From Pseudomonas sp. NFR16 (GTDB lineage: Bacteria > Pseudomonadota > Gammaproteobacteria > Pseudomonadales > Pseudomonadaceae), in NCBI RefSeq assembly GCF_900108875.1, contig NZ_FNYJ01000002.1, forward strand, positions 159,383-223,382: 64,000 nt of DNA. The letters are read 5' to 3'. The translations under genes were made by a program, and so were the position numbers. The first letter of the stretch is position 1. Each line of letters opens with the position of its first letter. Of this stretch, positions 34,979-46,502 are shown piece by piece. Under the pieces are notes generated by a model. The model worked only from the letters and a program-made list of their open reading frames with translations, searched no databases and was not told the origin of the DNA.

Positions 34979-36664
34979 TCAGTTCTGCTTTTCCATTTGA
35001 GCACGCAGCAGGTCACCCAGAGTGGTAGGACCTGTGTTCTCAGCGGTGTCAGGCTTGCTACGCAGGCTCTGAATCGCTTCTTTCTCGTCTTCAACGTCTT
35101 TCGACTTGATGGACAAGCTGATCACGCGGCTCTTACGGTCAACGCTGATGATCTTGGCTTCGATTTCTTCGCCTTCTTTCAGAACGTTACGCGCGTCTTC
35201 AACGCGGTCACGGCTGATTTCGGAGGCTTTGAGGGTAGCTTCGATGTCGTCGGCCAGAGTGATGATGGCGCCTTTGGCGTCAACTTCTTTAACGGTACCG
35301 CGAACGATAGCGCCTTTGTCATTGACAGTGACGTACTCGGAGAACGGATCGCTTTCCAGCTGCTTGATACCCAGCGAGATGCGCTCACGCTCTGGATCAA
35401 CAGACAGGATCACGGTGTCGAGCTCGTCGCCCTTCTTGAAGCGACGTACGGCTTCTTCGCCCACTTCGTTCCAGGAGATGTCGGACAGGTGAACCAGACC
35501 GTCGATGCCGCCGTCCAGACCAATGAAGATACCGAAATCGGTGATCGACTTGATGGTGCCGGAGATCTTGTCGCCCTTGTTGAACTGGCCAGAGAAATCT
35601 TCCCATGGGTTAGATTTGCACTGCTTGATGCCCAGGGAGATACGACGACGCTCTTCGTCGATGTCCAGAACCATGACTTCCACTTCGTCGCCAACCTGAA
35701 CGACTTTGGATGGGTGGATGTTCTTGTTGGTCCAGTCCATTTCGGAAACGTGTACCAGGCCTTCCACGCCTTCTTCCAGCTCTGCGAAGCAGCCGTAGTC
35801 GGTCAGGTTGGTAACACGCGCGGTGACGCGAGTGCCTTCCGGGTAACGAGCCTTGATAGCAACCCATGGGTCTTCGCCCAGTTGCTTCAGGCCCAGGGAA
35901 ACACGATTGCGCTCGCGATCGTACTTCAGGACTTTTACATCGATCTCGTCGCCAACGTTGACGATTTCAGATGGATGCTTGATGCGCTTCCAGGCCATGT
36001 CGGTGATGTGCAGCAGGCCATCGACGCCACCCAGATCGACGAATGCGCCGTAATCGGTGAGGTTCTTGACGATACCTTTGACTTGCTGACCTTCCTGCAG
36101 GGATTCCAGCAGAGCTTCGCGCTCGGCGCTGTTCTCGGCTTCCAGGACGCTGCGGCGGGAAACGACAACGTTGTTGCGCTTCTGGTCCAGCTTGATGACC
36201 TTGAATTCCAGCTCTTTGCCTTCCAGGTGCGTGGTGTCGCGCACTGGACGGACGTCAACCAGAGAACCTGGCAGGAACGCACGGATGCCGTTAACGTCGA
36301 CAGTGAAGCCGCCTTTAACCTTACCGTTGATAACGCCCTTGACCACTTCTTCAGCTGCGAAAGCCGCTTCCAGAACGATCCAGCACTCAGCACGCTTGGC
36401 TTTTTCGCGGGACAGTTTGGTTTCGCCAAAGCCGTCTTCGACCGCGTCCAGCGCAACGTGAACTTCGTCACCGACCTTGATGGTCAGCTCGCCAGCGTCG
36501 TTGTAGAACTGCTCGAGCGGGATGACGCCCTCGGACTTCAGGCCAGCGTGTACGGTAACCCAGTCGCCGTCGATGTCGACAACGATACCGGTGATGATTG
36601 CACCCGGCTGAAGATTGAGGGTCTTTAGGCTTTCTTCAAAGAGTTCTGCAAAGCTTTCGCTCAT
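34979..36664 (-). CDS. rpsA: 30S ribosomal protein S1
   Basis: A 561-residue protein with six S1 RNA-binding repeats. The first two are diverged and bind the ribosome. Later ones show the repeated wording [34 protein letters not shown] and similar (from about residues 190 to 540). It helps start translation on most mRNAs. The ATG at 36664 has AGGA 7 bases upstream and gives [12 protein letters not shown]; the long upstream frame to 36817 is not used. It is followed by a strong terminator. Confidence 0.97.
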   Translation of the reverse strand: MSESFAELFEESLKTLNLQPGAIITGIVVDIDGDWVTVHAGLKSEGVIPLEQFYNDAGELTIKVGDEVHVALDAVEDGFGETKLSREKAKRAECWIVLEAAFAAEEVVKGVINGKVKGGFTVDVNGIRAFLPGSLVDVRPVRDTTHLEGKELEFKVIKLDQKRNNVVVSRRSVLEAENSAEREALLESLQEGQQVKGIVKNLTDYGAFVDLGGVDGLLHITDMAWKRIKHPSEIVNVGDEIDVKVLKYDRERNRVSLGLKQLGEDPWVAIKARYPEGTRVTARVTNLTDYGCFAELEEGVEGLVHVSEMDWTNKNIHPSKVVQVGDEVEVMVLDIDEERRRISLGIKQCKSNPWEDFSGQFNKGDKISGTIKSITDFGIFIGLDGGIDGLVHLSDISWNEVGEEAVRRFKKGDELDTVILSVDPERERISLGIKQLESDPFSEYVTVNDKGAIVRGTVKEVDAKGAIITLADDIEATLKASEISRDRVEDARNVLKEGEEIEAKIISVDRKSRVISLSIKSKDVEDEKEAIQSLRSKPDTAENTGPTTLGDLLRAQMEKQN

Positions 36665-36785
36665 TTTAATTCCTGTTGATAAGGGCGAAGTAACCGCCCA
36701 TCTGCCACGCTCCAGACAACGTGGGTTTCGTTCATATGAAAGAAAGCCTGCGGGACTATGACTGGTCTCCCACATGGCTTCCTGG

Positions 36786-37475
36786 TCATCCAGCGAGATC
36801 GCGAAGTGCGACTTCACTCAGGATGCGTTCAAGCACCTGCTTGATGGACAATTCGGTGGAATCCAGCTGAATGGCGTCATGCGCCGGTTTGAGCGGGGCT
36901 ACCGCTCGCTGGGTGTCGCGCTCGTCGCGGACACGTATCTCATCTAGCAGACTCGACAGACTAACATCGTCACCCTTGGCCTTCAACTGCAAATATCGGC
37001 GGCGAGCACGCTCTTCGGCGCTGGCGGTCAGAAAAACCTTCAGGGGCGCGGATGGAAAGACCACCGTGCCCATGTCCCGGCCGTCGGCGATCAGACCGGG
37101 AAACTCCTGAAATGCACGCTGACGCTGCAGCAATGCCTCACGCACCGCCGGCAACGATGCAACCTGCGAAGCGCCGCTGCCGATCTGCTCGTTGCGGATC
37201 GCCAGCGTCACGTCCTCGCCTTCCAGAATGATGCGCTGACCATGGTCGTCGGTCGCCGCTTCAAACTGGACGTCAAGGTGTGCCGCCAGAAGTTTTAGTG
37301 CCTCTTCATTGGTCAGATCGACGCCATGATTGCGGGCTGCAAATGCCAACAGACGGTACAACGCGCCGGAATCCAGCAAGCACCAACCCAGACGCTTGGC
37401 CAGCAGACCGGCTACCGTACCCTTCCCGGAACCGCTAGGTCCGTCGATCGTAATGACCGGAGCTTGAACTTTCAC
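36786..37475 (-). CDS. cmk: Cytidylate kinase
   Basis: A 229-residue nucleoside monophosphate kinase phosphorylating CMP/dCMP. The P-loop [19 protein letters not shown] begins near residue 8; [11 protein letters not shown] and the lid [13 protein letters not shown] follow. The start is GTG at 37475, overlapping the aroA stop (GTGA), with AGGGG upstream; the longer frame is rejected. The cmk-rpsA order is conserved in proteobacteria. Confidence 0.95.
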   Translation of the reverse strand: MKVQAPVITIDGPSGSGKGTVAGLLAKRLGWCLLDSGALYRLLAFAARNHGVDLTNEEALKLLAAHLDVQFEAATDDHGQRIILEGEDVTLAIRNEQIGSGASQVASLPAVREALLQRQRAFQEFPGLIADGRDMGTVVFPSAPLKVFLTASAEERARRRYLQLKAKGDDVSLSSLLDEIRVRDERDTQRAVAPLKPAHDAIQLDSTELSIKQVLERILSEVALRDLAG

Positions 37476-39715
37476 GATTGCCCCTCTTGCGCTACACGAA
37501 TACCCACCTGGGCACAAAGCGCCAGGAAATTGGGGAAAGAAGTCGCCACGTTGGCGCAGTCCCGGATCCGGATCGGATCGGTAGCGCACAACGATGCGAT
37601 GCTGAAAGCCATGGCGATGCGATGATCACCATGACCATTGACCTCGCCACCGCCGATGATTCCGCCTTCAATAATGAGGCCATCGGCGGTGGGTTCAACC
37701 TTTATACCCAGCGTGGTCAGACCGTCGGCCATGACCTGGATGCGATCGGACTCCTTGACCCGCAACTCTTGAGCGCCACGCAGCACGGTACGCCCTTGAG
37801 CACAGGCCGCGGCGACGAACAACACCGGAAACTCGTCGATCGCAAGTGGCACCAGCGCTTCGGGAATCTCGATACCGCTGAGTGTCGCCGAACGCACGCG
37901 CAGATCGGCAACCGGTTCGCCGCCCACCTCTCGCACATTCTGCAACCTAATGTCAGCCCCCATCAGGCGCAGGATGTCGATGACGCCGGTGCGGGTCGGG
38001 TTGATCCCGACGTGCTCGAGCAGCAGATCGGAGCCTGGCGCGATTGAGGCGGCCACTAGGAAGAAGGCCGCCGAAGAAATGTCGGCCGGCACTTCGATGC
38101 GGGTCGCTTGCAGCGTGCCGCCCGCCTGCACGCTGACCGCAGCTTCATTGACCGTGACCGGGTAACCGAAGCCGCGCAGCATTCGCTCAGTGTGGTCCCG
38201 CGTCGGTGCAGGCTCGGTCACCGTGGTGTCGCCCTGTGCGTAGAGGCCGGCGAGCAGCAGACAGGATTTGACCTGCGCGCTGGCCATCGGCATGTCGTAA
38301 GCGATGCCGTTGAGGGCCTTGCCGCCACGAATCGTCAGCGGTGGGTGGCCATCGGCGGCGGTCTCGATGACTGCGCCCATCTGCCGCAAAGGCTCCGCCA
38401 CACGCCCCATCGGCCGCCTGGACAAGGACGCATCGCCGGTCAGCACGCTATCGAAAGGCTGCGCCGCGAGCAGGCCGGACAGCAGGCGCATGGAGGTGCC
38501 GGAGTTGCCCAGATAGATCGGACCGGGCGCGGGTTTCAGGCCATTGAGGCCTACGCCGTGAATGGTCAGTCGGCCATGATGCGGCCCTTCGATGACCACG
38601 CCCATGTCCCGGAATGCCTGCAGCGTCGCCAGCGCGTCCTCCCCTTCGAGGAAGCCTTCGACTTCGGTGACGCCTTGCGCCAGCGAGCCGAGCATGATCG
38701 AGCGATGGGAAATCGACTTGTCGCCTGGCACCCGGATCTGCCCGTTCACACTGCCGCCCGGTTGGGCAACGAACGTCATATCGTCCGCAGCGGCCTTTTC
38801 GACGTAGGCACGCCGCGCGAGGATCTTGCCGAAATGCTCGCGGGCCACGCGCGCCCGGGTGAAAACGCCCAGCAGTTGATGGCCGTCACCCGCGTCCACG
38901 GCGTCGCGCAGGGCGTCGAGGTCGCTGCGGAAGGTGTCGAGCGTGCGCAGCACCGCCTCGCGATTGGCGAGAAAGATGTCGTGCCACATCACCGGATCAC
39001 TGCCGGCAATCCGGGTGAAATCGCGAAAACCGCCCGCTGCATAGCGGAAAATGTCCAGATTCTCGTTGCGCTTGGCCAGCGAATCCACCAGCCCGAACGC
39101 CAGCAGATGCGGGAGATGGCTGGTCGCCGCCAGCACTTCGTCGTGACGCTCGACCTGCATGTGCTCGACGTCGGCGCCCAGCGCGGACCACATACAGTCG
39201 ACGAGCGCCAGCGCTGCCTGATCGGTTTCAGGCAGCGGCGTCAGAATCACTTTATGCCGACGGAATAACTGCGCGTTGGAAGCCTCCACTCCGCTTTGTT
39301 CGGAACCGGCAATGGGATGCCCGGGGACGAAGCGCGCCGGCATGGCGCCGAACGCCTCGCGAGCGGCACGCACGACGTTACCCTTGGCGCTGCCGACATC
39401 CGTCAGCACGGCGTCGCCCAGCTCCAGCGTAGCCAGCACCCTGAGCAGTTTTTCCATCGCCAGAATCGGCACGGCCAGCTGAATGACATCGGCACCGACA
39501 CAGGCAGCAGCAAGACTGTCTTCACAGCGATCGACCACACCCAGTTCGACGGCCATTCTGCGCGACTGCGGGTCGAGATCGACGCCCACCACTTCACGAC
39601 ACAGACCGCTCTCTTTCAGGCCTTTGGCGAACGATCCACCGATCAGACCGAGACCGACCACCACCAGGCGGCCGATCACAGGCGCGCCGGATTGCGCCGA
39701 GATAACATCAACCAC
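37472..39715 (-). CDS. aroA: Prephenate dehydrogenase / EPSP synthase fusion (TyrA-AroA)
   Basis: A 747-residue bifunctional enzyme. Residues 1-300 are cyclohexadienyl/prephenate dehydrogenase with the NAD loop [15 protein letters not shown] and [11 protein letters not shown]. Residues about 310-747 are 3-phosphoshikimate 1-carboxyvinyltransferase with [35 protein letters not shown] and RVKESDRI. The fusion is typical of Pseudomonas, linking two steps of aromatic amino acid synthesis. The start is probably GTG at 39715, overlapping the hisC end by 8 bases; the stop overlaps cmk. Confidence 0.93.
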   Translation of the reverse strand: MVDVISAQSGAPVIGRLVVVGLGLIGGSFAKGLKESGLCREVVGVDLDPQSRRMAVELGVVDRCEDSLAAACVGADVIQLAVPILAMEKLLRVLATLELGDAVLTDVGSAKGNVVRAAREAFGAMPARFVPGHPIAGSEQSGVEASNAQLFRRHKVILTPLPETDQAALALVDCMWSALGADVEHMQVERHDEVLAATSHLPHLLAFGLVDSLAKRNENLDIFRYAAGGFRDFTRIAGSDPVMWHDIFLANREAVLRTLDTFRSDLDALRDAVDAGDGHQLLGVFTRARVAREHFGKILARRAYVEKAAADDMTFVAQPGGSVNGQIRVPGDKSISHRSIMLGSLAQGVTEVEGFLEGEDALATLQAFRDMGVVIEGPHHGRLTIHGVGLNGLKPAPGPIYLGNSGTSMRLLSGLLAAQPFDSVLTGDASLSRRPMGRVAEPLRQMGAVIETAADGHPPLTIRGGKALNGIAYDMPMASAQVKSCLLLAGLYAQGDTTVTEPAPTRDHTERMLRGFGYPVTVNEAAVSVQAGGTLQATRIEVPADISSAAFFLVAASIAPGSDLLLEHVGINPTRTGVIDILRLMGADIRLQNVREVGGEPVADLRVRSATLSGIEIPEALVPLAIDEFPVLFVAAACAQGRTVLRGAQELRVKESDRIQVMADGLTTLGIKVEPTADGLIIEGGIIGGGEVNGHGDHRIAMAFSIASLCATDPIRIRDCANVATSFPNFLALCAQVGIRVAQEGQS

Positions 39716-40820
39716 GCGCCAGAACCTTGCTCAACGCCTCGAGAAAACGGCTGTTTTCACTAGGCAGGCCAATGCTCACGCGCAGGTGATGAGGCATGCC
39801 ATACCCTGCGATCGGACGCACGATCACGCCTTCGCGCAGCAGACCGTCGTACACCGGGGCGGCTTCGCGGGCGAGGTCGACCGCGATGAAGTTAGCTTTG
39901 GACGCGATCCAGTTCAGGCCCAACTGACGCAGGCCCTCTTCCATTTGCTGCATGCCCGCCTCGTTCAGCTGACGGCTTTGCGCCACATAGTCGGCGTCAT
40001 CCAGTGCGGCACATGCGGCGGCCAGCGCCAGGCTGTTCACATTGAAGGGCTGACGAACACGATTCAGCACATCGGCCACCACCGGCGAGGACAGCGCGTA
40101 GCCGACCCGCAGCGACGCCAATCCATAGGCCTTGGAGAACGTGCGCGATACCAGCAGGTTCGGATAATCCGCCAGAAAATTCAGGCCGTCTGGCAACTCG
40201 GCGCCTTCGGCGTATTCGATGTAGGCCTCGTCCAGCACCACCAGAACGTCTTTCGGCACGTCAGCCAGGAAGGCAGCCAGAGCCTCCGGCCCGAACCAGG
40301 TGCCGGTCGGGTTGTTCGGATTGGCAATGAAGACGACGCGGGTGTTGCTGTCGATGGCCGCGAGCATGGCTGGCAGGTCGTGCCCCCAGTCCCTGGCTTT
40401 CGCCACGCGTGCATCCGCGCCCACTGCCTGGGTCACGATCGGGTAGATCGCAAAGGCGTGCTCGCTGAAGACAGCGTTCAGTCCGGGAGCGAGGTAGGCA
40501 CGGGCAACGATCTCAAGGATGTCGTTGGAGCCATTGCCCAGCGTGACCTGATTCGGCGCGACGCCACAGACCTGCGACAGGCGTTTTTTCAGGTCGAAAC
40601 CGTTGCCATCGGGGTAGCGGGTCAATTCTGCCAAGGCATCGCTGATCGCCCGCAGCGCCTTGGGGCTCGCGCCCATCGGGTTTTCGTTGCTGGCGAGCTT
40701 GATGATTCGAGCCGGATCGATATCCAGTTCACGGGCCAGTTCGTCCACCGGTTTGCCAGGGACGTATGGCGAAAGTTTTTGCACACCAGCCTGCGCCAGC
40801 GCGAGGAAGTCGCCGCTCAT
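39708..40820 (-). CDS. hisC: Histidinol-phosphate aminotransferase (HisC2)
   Basis: A 370-residue class-I/II PLP aminotransferase. It has IIKLASNENPMGASP, NPNNPTGTWFG, VVLDEAYIEYAEG and the PLP Lys in SRTFSKAYGLASLRVGYA. This Pseudomonas paralogue, placed between pheA and tyrA-aroA, is thought to work on imidazole-acetol phosphate and aromatic 2-oxo acids; here the neighbours favour a role in Phe/Tyr formation. It is 121 bases after pheA. Confidence 0.92.
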   Translation of the reverse strand: MSGDFLALAQAGVQKLSPYVPGKPVDELARELDIDPARIIKLASNENPMGASPKALRAISDALAELTRYPDGNGFDLKKRLSQVCGVAPNQVTLGNGSNDILEIVARAYLAPGLNAVFSEHAFAIYPIVTQAVGADARVAKARDWGHDLPAMLAAIDSNTRVVFIANPNNPTGTWFGPEALAAFLADVPKDVLVVLDEAYIEYAEGAELPDGLNFLADYPNLLVSRTFSKAYGLASLRVGYALSSPVVADVLNRVRQPFNVNSLALAAACAALDDADYVAQSRQLNEAGMQQMEEGLRQLGLNWIASKANFIAVDLAREAAPVYDGLLREGVIVRPIAGYGMPHHLRVSIGLPSENSRFLEALSKVLARG

Positions 40821-40941
40821 TTACCGCTATACCTCTTTATGAAACTTCAGTCCTGCAGGTTCGTCGTCGTGAAAGCCGACCCACCGAAGGCGACTTGAAA
40901 AATCGCCCCAGCACACGTCACGCGGTTTCAGGCCATGACTG

Positions 40942-42036
40942 TCAGAGAACCGCTTTCGGATAGGAACCCAGCACTTTGAGCGCCACGGCTTCCTGGCTGA
41001 TCTGCTCCAGCACCGCCTTGATCAGCGGATCCCGGTGATGCCCTACGAAATCGATGAAGAACACGTAGGTCCATTTACCACTGCGCGAAGGCCGGGTCTC
41101 GATTCGGGTCAAGTCGATTCCATTTTGATGGAAAGGCACCAGCAGTTCATGCAACGCGCCAGGCTTGTTGCTCATCGACACGATGATCGAGGTTTTGTCG
41201 TCCCCGGTCGGCGGCACTTCCTGATTGCCGATCATCAGAAAGCGCGTCGAGTTGTCCGGACGGTCTTCGATTTTCTCGGCAATCCGGGTCAGGCCGTACA
41301 GACCAGCGGCCATGTCGCCGGCAATGGCGGCGGAATTCCACTCACCCTTGACCCGCTTCGCCGCCTCGGCATTGCTGGAAACAGCGACGCGCTCGACGTT
41401 GGGGTAATGCGCATCCAGCCATTTGCGGCATTGAGCCAGCGACTGTGCATGGGAATAGATGCGGCTGATGCTGTCGGTCTTGGTGTTCTCGCCCACCAGC
41501 AGGTGATGGTGAATACGCAGCTCGACTTCGCCACAGATCACCATGTCGTGCTCGAGGAAGCTGTCCAGCGTGTGGTTGACCGCGCCTTCGGTGGAGTTTT
41601 CCACCGGCACCACGCCGAAGTTGACCGCACCCGCGGCCACTTCACGGAATACCTCGTCGATGGCCGCCATCGGTTTGCTGATCACCGCATGACCGAAATG
41701 CTTGAGCGCGGCGGCTTGCGTGAACGTGCCCTCGGGCCCCAGGTAGGCAACCTTGAGCGGCTGTTCCAGCGCCAGGCAGGACGACATAATTTCGCGGAAC
41801 AGACGCGCCATTTCTTCGTTGCTCAGCGGGCCGCGATTACGCTCCATGACGCGCTTGAGCACCGCAGCTTCCCGCTCCGGACGATAGAAAACGGGCTCCT
41901 CGCCTTCGGCAAGGTTAGCCATCTTGACCCGCGCCACTTCCTGCGCGCAGCGAGCGCGTTCGCTGATCAGCTCCAGAACCTTTTCGTCCAGGCTGTCGAT
42001 ACGAACCCGCAGCGCCTTGAGCTCTTGTTCCGACAT
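40942..42036 (-). CDS. pheA: Chorismate mutase / prephenate dehydratase (P-protein)
   Basis: A 364-residue bifunctional enzyme. The AroQ chorismate mutase domain (1-90) starts MSEQELKALRVRIDSLDEKV; the prephenate dehydratase domain (about 94-270) contains YLGPEGTFTQAA and FGVVPVENSTEGAVN; the ACT regulatory domain (about 278-364) has KTSIIVSMSNKPGALHELL and ESRP-like IETRPS, the Phe-feedback site. Start and stop abut serC (overlap of one base), so they are coupled. Confidence 0.95.
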   Translation of the reverse strand: MSEQELKALRVRIDSLDEKVLELISERARCAQEVARVKMANLAEGEEPVFYRPEREAAVLKRVMERNRGPLSNEEMARLFREIMSSCLALEQPLKVAYLGPEGTFTQAAALKHFGHAVISKPMAAIDEVFREVAAGAVNFGVVPVENSTEGAVNHTLDSFLEHDMVICGEVELRIHHHLLVGENTKTDSISRIYSHAQSLAQCRKWLDAHYPNVERVAVSSNAEAAKRVKGEWNSAAIAGDMAAGLYGLTRIAEKIEDRPDNSTRFLMIGNQEVPPTGDDKTSIIVSMSNKPGALHELLVPFHQNGIDLTRIETRPSRSGKWTYVFFIDFVGHHRDPLIKAVLEQISQEAVALKVLGSYPKAVL

Positions 42037-43121
42037 CAGCCGTGTTCCTTCTCGAATTCGGTCATGTAGGCCACCAGTGCTTCGACGGCTTCCAGACCCA
42101 GTGCGTTGTAGATCGAGGCACGCATGCCGCCGACCGAACGGTGGCCCTTGAGGTTGAGCAGGTCACGCGCCTCGGCGCCAGCGAGGAAGGCCTTGTCCAG
42201 ACGCTCGTCAGCCAGACGGAACGGCACGTTCATCCACGAACGGGCGTTATGGCTGATCGGGTTGGTATAGAACTCGCTGCTATCGATGAAGCCGTACAGG
42301 CGCTCTTTCTTGGCGCGGTTGCGCTGCTCCATCGCCTCGACGCCGCCCTGCTCCTTGAGCCACTCGAACACCAGGCCCGAGAGGTACCAGGAATAGGTCG
42401 CCGGCGTGTTGTACATGGAGCCGTTGTCGGCTGAAATCTTGTAGTTGAGCATGGTCGGGCAGCTGCTGCGCGCCTGACCGAGCAGGTCTTCGCGCACGAT
42501 GACCACTACCAGGCCGCTCGGGCCGATGTTTTTCTGGGCACCGGCGTAAATCAGGCCGAACTGCGAGACATCGATCGGCCGCGAGAGAATGTCGGACGAC
42601 ATGTCGACCACCAGCGGGACGTCACCGGTCTGCGGCACCCAGTCGAACTGCAGGCCACCGATGGTCTCGTTGGAAGCGTAGTGAACGTACGCGGCATCTT
42701 TGGTCAGGTTCCACTCGTTCTGACCCGGAATGGCCAGGTAGTCGAACGGCTTGGCGCTGGCGGCGACGTTGACGTTGCCGAAACGACGAGCTTCCTCGAT
42801 GGCCTTTTTCGACCAGATGCCGGTCTCGATGTAGTCAGCGGTGCCGTTTTCCGGCAGCAGGTTCAGCGGAATTTCCGCGAACTGCTGGCTGGCGCCACCT
42901 TGCAGGAACAGGATTTTGTAGTTGAAGGGAACGGACAGCAGCTCGCGCAGATCCTGCTCGGCCTTCTCGGCGATCGCTGTGTAATCGTCGCTGCGATGAC
43001 TCATCTCCATCACTGACAAGCCTTTGCCGTGCCAATCCAGCATTTCGGCCTGGGCACGCTGCAAAACAGCATCAGGAAGCGCGGCAGGACCTGCGCAGAA
43101 GTTAAAGGCTCGCTTGCTCAT
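42036..43121 (-). CDS. serC: Phosphoserine aminotransferase
   Basis: A 361-residue PLP enzyme converting 3-phosphohydroxypyruvate to phosphoserine, also used in pyridoxal phosphate synthesis. It begins MSKRAFNFCAGPAALP and has LFLQGGASQQFAE and the PLP Lys in YAGAQKNIGPSGL. The ATG at 43121 is chosen over a GTG two codons upstream, matching the standard length. It follows gyrA at a 281-base distance that contains a REP-like inverted pair. Confidence 0.95.
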   Translation of the reverse strand: MSKRAFNFCAGPAALPDAVLQRAQAEMLDWHGKGLSVMEMSHRSDDYTAIAEKAEQDLRELLSVPFNYKILFLQGGASQQFAEIPLNLLPENGTADYIETGIWSKKAIEEARRFGNVNVAASAKPFDYLAIPGQNEWNLTKDAAYVHYASNETIGGLQFDWVPQTGDVPLVVDMSSDILSRPIDVSQFGLIYAGAQKNIGPSGLVVVIVREDLLGQARSSCPTMLNYKISADNGSMYNTPATYSWYLSGLVFEWLKEQGGVEAMEQRNRAKKERLYGFIDSSEFYTNPISHNARSWMNVPFRLADERLDKAFLAGAEARDLLNLKGHRSVGGMRASIYNALGLEAVEALVAYMTEFEKEHG

Positions 43122-43225
43122 ATCCACTCTCGTCAGTAACGCATTTAATTTGAAACGGGTGAAAGCGTTGCGGGGCGGGGCTGCGGCGCATCAGGTGGAT
43201 CGCATTCGTACAGATGCGGCCCTGA

Positions 43226-43321
43226 CCGTCGTAACTCCGATTGCTCCTACAGGGTTCGCGTGTGCATCAGAGTCATGTTCTGACCGAGATCAACTGTAGG
43301 AGCAATCGGAGGTTAAGACGG
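43226..43321. repeat. Long inverted repeat between gyrA and serC
   Basis: Arms at 43226-43252 and 43294-43321 share CTCCGATTGCTCCTACAG and its exact complement, plus partly matching outer bases (CCGTCGTAA against TTAAGACGG), around a 41-base spacer. The GTAGGAGCAATCGG wording is that of Pseudomonas REP elements in head-to-head pair form. A run of ten C lies nearby at 43384-43393, just before the gyrA stop. Confidence 0.75.
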
Positions 43322-43402
43322 TCGCGATGCGGTGCGTCTGACACACCCACATCACGACCACTCCAACCGGGGCCTGTCACCAGCCCCCCCCCCGCGTTTA
43401 CA

Positions 43403-46198
43403 TCAGTCTTGCGATTCTTCTTCGTCGGCAGCGCCGTCGGCTTGCAGATCGCCGGCAGACTCATCGACATCCGACAGGTCCGCGACCTCGCCGTCCACGA
43501 TTTCGCCTTCGTACTCCTCGCCTTCCAGCACGTCGCCTTCAACCTCGGACGGCTCCTGAACGCGCTCAAGACCCACCAGTTTCTCGTCCTTGGCCAGCTT
43601 GATCAGGGTGACGCCCTGAGTGTTGCGGCCCAGACTCGAGACTTCGTCGACGCGAGTCCGAACCAGCGTGCCCTGGTCGGAAATCAGCATGATTTCCTCA
43701 CCGTCCTGCACCTGAACCGCGCCGACCAGACGGCCGTTACGTTCGTTGCTGACCATGGCGATAACGCCCTGACCGCCACGCTTGTACTCAGGGAATTCGG
43801 TGATGGCGGTGCGCTTGCCATAACCACGCTCGGACGCGGTGAGGATCTCGCTGCCCTGCTCCGGAATCAGCATGGAAATCAGCTTCTGACCTTCTGGCAG
43901 ACGCATGCCCCGCACGCCGCGAGCGGTACGGCCCATGGCACGGACTTCGGATTCCTTGAAGCGCGTGACCTTGCCGCCGTCGGAGAACAGCATGATTTCC
44001 TGCTCGCCGTCGGTAATGGCCGCGGAAATCAGGATGTCGCCTTCGTCCAGTTCCAGTGCGATCAAGCCGACGCTGCGCTGACGGCTGAAGGCCACCAGCG
44101 GGGTCTTCTTGACGGTACCGTTGGCGGTCGACATGAAGATGAACGGTGCCTTCTTCTTGTCTGCGGCCTTGATACGCGCCTTGCGCTCTTCTTCGGTTTC
44201 GTTGCTGTTCTCGATGTCTTCAGCGTCGGTCTCGACACCTTCTGCCTCTTCCTCGTCAGCCCGCTTGCGCATGGCTTCCAGGTCGACCGGCAGCATGGTG
44301 GTGATGTATTCGCCTTCGCTCAACGGCAGCAGGTTGACCAGCGGACGACCACGGGCAGCGCGGGACGCTTCCGGAATCTCGTAGGTCTTGAGCCAGTAAA
44401 CCTTGCCCTTGCTGGAGAACATCAACAGTGTGGTGTGGCTGTTGGCGACCAGCAGATGAGCGATGTAGTCCTCATCCTTGACGCCGGTCGCCGACTTGCC
44501 TTTGCCGCCGCGACGCTGAGCCTGATAGACGGCCAGCGGCTGAGTCTTGGCATAACCACCGTGAGAGATGGTCACGACGCGCTCTTCTTCCGGGATCATG
44601 TCGCCCAGCGTCAGGTCCAGACGCGCATCGAGAATTTCGGTGCGACGCACGTCGCCGTACTCGGCGCGGATCAGCTCCAGCTCTTCGCGGATGACTTCCA
44701 TCAGGCGCGTGGAGCTGTTGAGGATGCGGATCAGCTCGCCGATCTGCGTCAGGATTTCCTGGTACTCGGTGAGCAGCTTTTCGTGTTCCAGACCGGTCAG
44801 ACGGTGCAGGCGCAGTTCCAGAATCGCCTGGGCCTGTTCCGGCGACAGGAAATACTTGCCGTCACGCAGGCCGTATTGCGGATCGAGGTTTTCCGGACGG
44901 GACGACTCGGCGCCTGCGCGCTCGACCATCTCCACCACGGCGCTCGATTCCCACGGCGTGTTGATCAGGCCTTCCTTAGCTTCGGCCGGCGTCGGCGACG
45001 CCTTGATCAGCTCGATGACCGGGTCGATGTTCGACAGCGCGACGGCCTGGCCTTCGAGGATGTGGCCGCGCTCGCGGGCCTTGCGCAGTTCGAACACGGT
45101 GCGACGGGTAACGACTTCGCGGCGGTGACGGATGAAGGCTTCGAGCAGGTCCTTGAGGTTGAGGATCCGCGGACGGCCGTCGATCAACGCAACGATGTTG
45201 ATGCCGAACACGCTTTGCAGCTGGGTCTGGGCGTAGAGGTTGTTGAGGATGACCTCAGGCACTTCGCCACGACGCAGCTCGATAACCACACGCATACCGT
45301 CTTTGTCGGACTCGTCGCGCAGTTCGGTGATGCCTTCGAGCTTTTTCTCTTTGACCAGCTCGGCGATCTTCTCGATCAGACGCGCCTTGTTCAGCTGATA
45401 CGGCAGCTCGGTGATGACGATCTGCTGGCGGCCGCCGACCTTGTCGATGTCCTCGACGATGGAGCGGGCGCGCATATAGATGCGGCCACGACCGGTCTTG
45501 TAGGCTTCGACGATACCGGCACGACCGTTGATGATGCCAGCAGTCGGGAAATCAGGGCCGGGGATGTACTGCATCAACTCGTCGACGGTCAGGTCGTTGT
45601 TGTCGATGAGGGCCAGGCAACCGTCGATGACTTCACCGAGGTTGTGCGGCGGAATGTTGGTCGCCATGCCGACGGCGATACCGCTGGAACCGTTGACCAG
45701 CAGGTTGGGAATCCGGGTCGGCATGACCGCAGGGATCTGCTCGGTGCCGTCATAGTTGGGCACCCAGTCGACGGTTTCTTTGTGCAGGTCGGCCAGCAGC
45801 TCATGGGCCAGCTTGGTCATGCGCACTTCGGTGTATCGCATGGCCGCGGCGTTATCGCCGTCCACCGAACCGAAGTTGCCCTGGCCGTCTACCAGCAGGT
45901 AACGCAGGGAAAAGGGTTGCGCCATACGCACGATGGTGTCGTAGACCGCGGTGTCACCATGCGGGTGATATTTACCGATGACGTCACCGACCACACGGGC
46001 GGATTTCTTGTACGGCTTGTTCCAGTCGTTACCCAGTTCGCTCATTGCGTACAGTACACGCCGGTGCACGGGCTTCAAGCCGTCGCGCGCATCGGGCAGA
46101 GCTCGTCCGACGATGACGCTCATCGCGTAGTCGAGGTAGGACTGCTTCAGCTCGTCTTCGATATTGACCGGGAGGATTTCTTTGGCCAGTTCGCCCAT
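43403..46198 (-). CDS. gyrA: DNA gyrase subunit A
   Basis: A 931-residue type IIA topoisomerase subunit. The catalytic Tyr is Tyr122 in [11 protein letters not shown]. The quinolone-determining region reads [13 protein letters not shown] with Thr83 and Asp87, the wild-type state in Pseudomonas, so no first-step quinolone resistance change is present. The C-terminal beta-pinwheel includes the GyrA-box-like [11 protein letters not shown]. The protein ends in a long acidic tail (about 45 residues). The ATG at 46198 gives [10 protein letters not shown]; the upstream frame to 46273 is rejected. The 304-base gap up to mtnA carries its promoter; nothing else is recognised there. Confidence 0.97.
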   Translation of the reverse strand: MGELAKEILPVNIEDELKQSYLDYAMSVIVGRALPDARDGLKPVHRRVLYAMSELGNDWNKPYKKSARVVGDVIGKYHPHGDTAVYDTIVRMAQPFSLRYLLVDGQGNFGSVDGDNAAAMRYTEVRMTKLAHELLADLHKETVDWVPNYDGTEQIPAVMPTRIPNLLVNGSSGIAVGMATNIPPHNLGEVIDGCLALIDNNDLTVDELMQYIPGPDFPTAGIINGRAGIVEAYKTGRGRIYMRARSIVEDIDKVGGRQQIVITELPYQLNKARLIEKIAELVKEKKLEGITELRDESDKDGMRVVIELRRGEVPEVILNNLYAQTQLQSVFGINIVALIDGRPRILNLKDLLEAFIRHRREVVTRRTVFELRKARERGHILEGQAVALSNIDPVIELIKASPTPAEAKEGLINTPWESSAVVEMVERAGAESSRPENLDPQYGLRDGKYFLSPEQAQAILELRLHRLTGLEHEKLLTEYQEILTQIGELIRILNSSTRLMEVIREELELIRAEYGDVRRTEILDARLDLTLGDMIPEEERVVTISHGGYAKTQPLAVYQAQRRGGKGKSATGVKDEDYIAHLLVANSHTTLLMFSSKGKVYWLKTYEIPEASRAARGRPLVNLLPLSEGEYITTMLPVDLEAMRKRADEEEAEGVETDAEDIENSNETEEERKARIKAADKKKAPFIFMSTANGTVKKTPLVAFSRQRSVGLIALELDEGDILISAAITDGEQEIMLFSDGGKVTRFKESEVRAMGRTARGVRGMRLPEGQKLISMLIPEQGSEILTASERGYGKRTAITEFPEYKRGGQGVIAMVSNERNGRLVGAVQVQDGEEIMLISDQGTLVRTRVDEVSSLGRNTQGVTLIKLAKDEKLVGLERVQEPSEVEGDVLEGEEYEGEIVDGEVADLSDVDESAGDLQADGAADEEESQD

Positions 46199-46502
46199 GA
46201 GAAGCCTGATTCCTTTTTCTGGTGAAACCTCGTTCAGCCATCCGGGATGAACGAAGCTCGCCGCCGCCGACAATTGTCAGGCGACGACTTACGACAAATC
46301 AGCGATTTATGCCTTGGATTTGCGCAGTAAAGAGGGCCGCAATGCGCCCCCTTGGAAACCGCCGGATGTTACCACAATCGCCGTCAGGCACGAAGTCTTT
46401 GAAGGCGCTGAAAACGAGCCATTTCGCCAGCAGACGCCTGAGACGCGCTTACAGGGCCCGATAGCGCCTTCGCAGCGCTCGCCATTACCTGGAAGCCGGC
46501 GA

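Noticed and set aside
34907..36628. 573-residue open frame on the plus strand
   Set aside because: Antisense to rpsA; produced by biased codon use in the repeated S1 domains.
43241..46225. 994-residue open frame on the plus strand
   Set aside because: It is the antisense shadow of gyrA; low-complexity Asp/Gln/Arg-rich translation and no ribosome-binding site.
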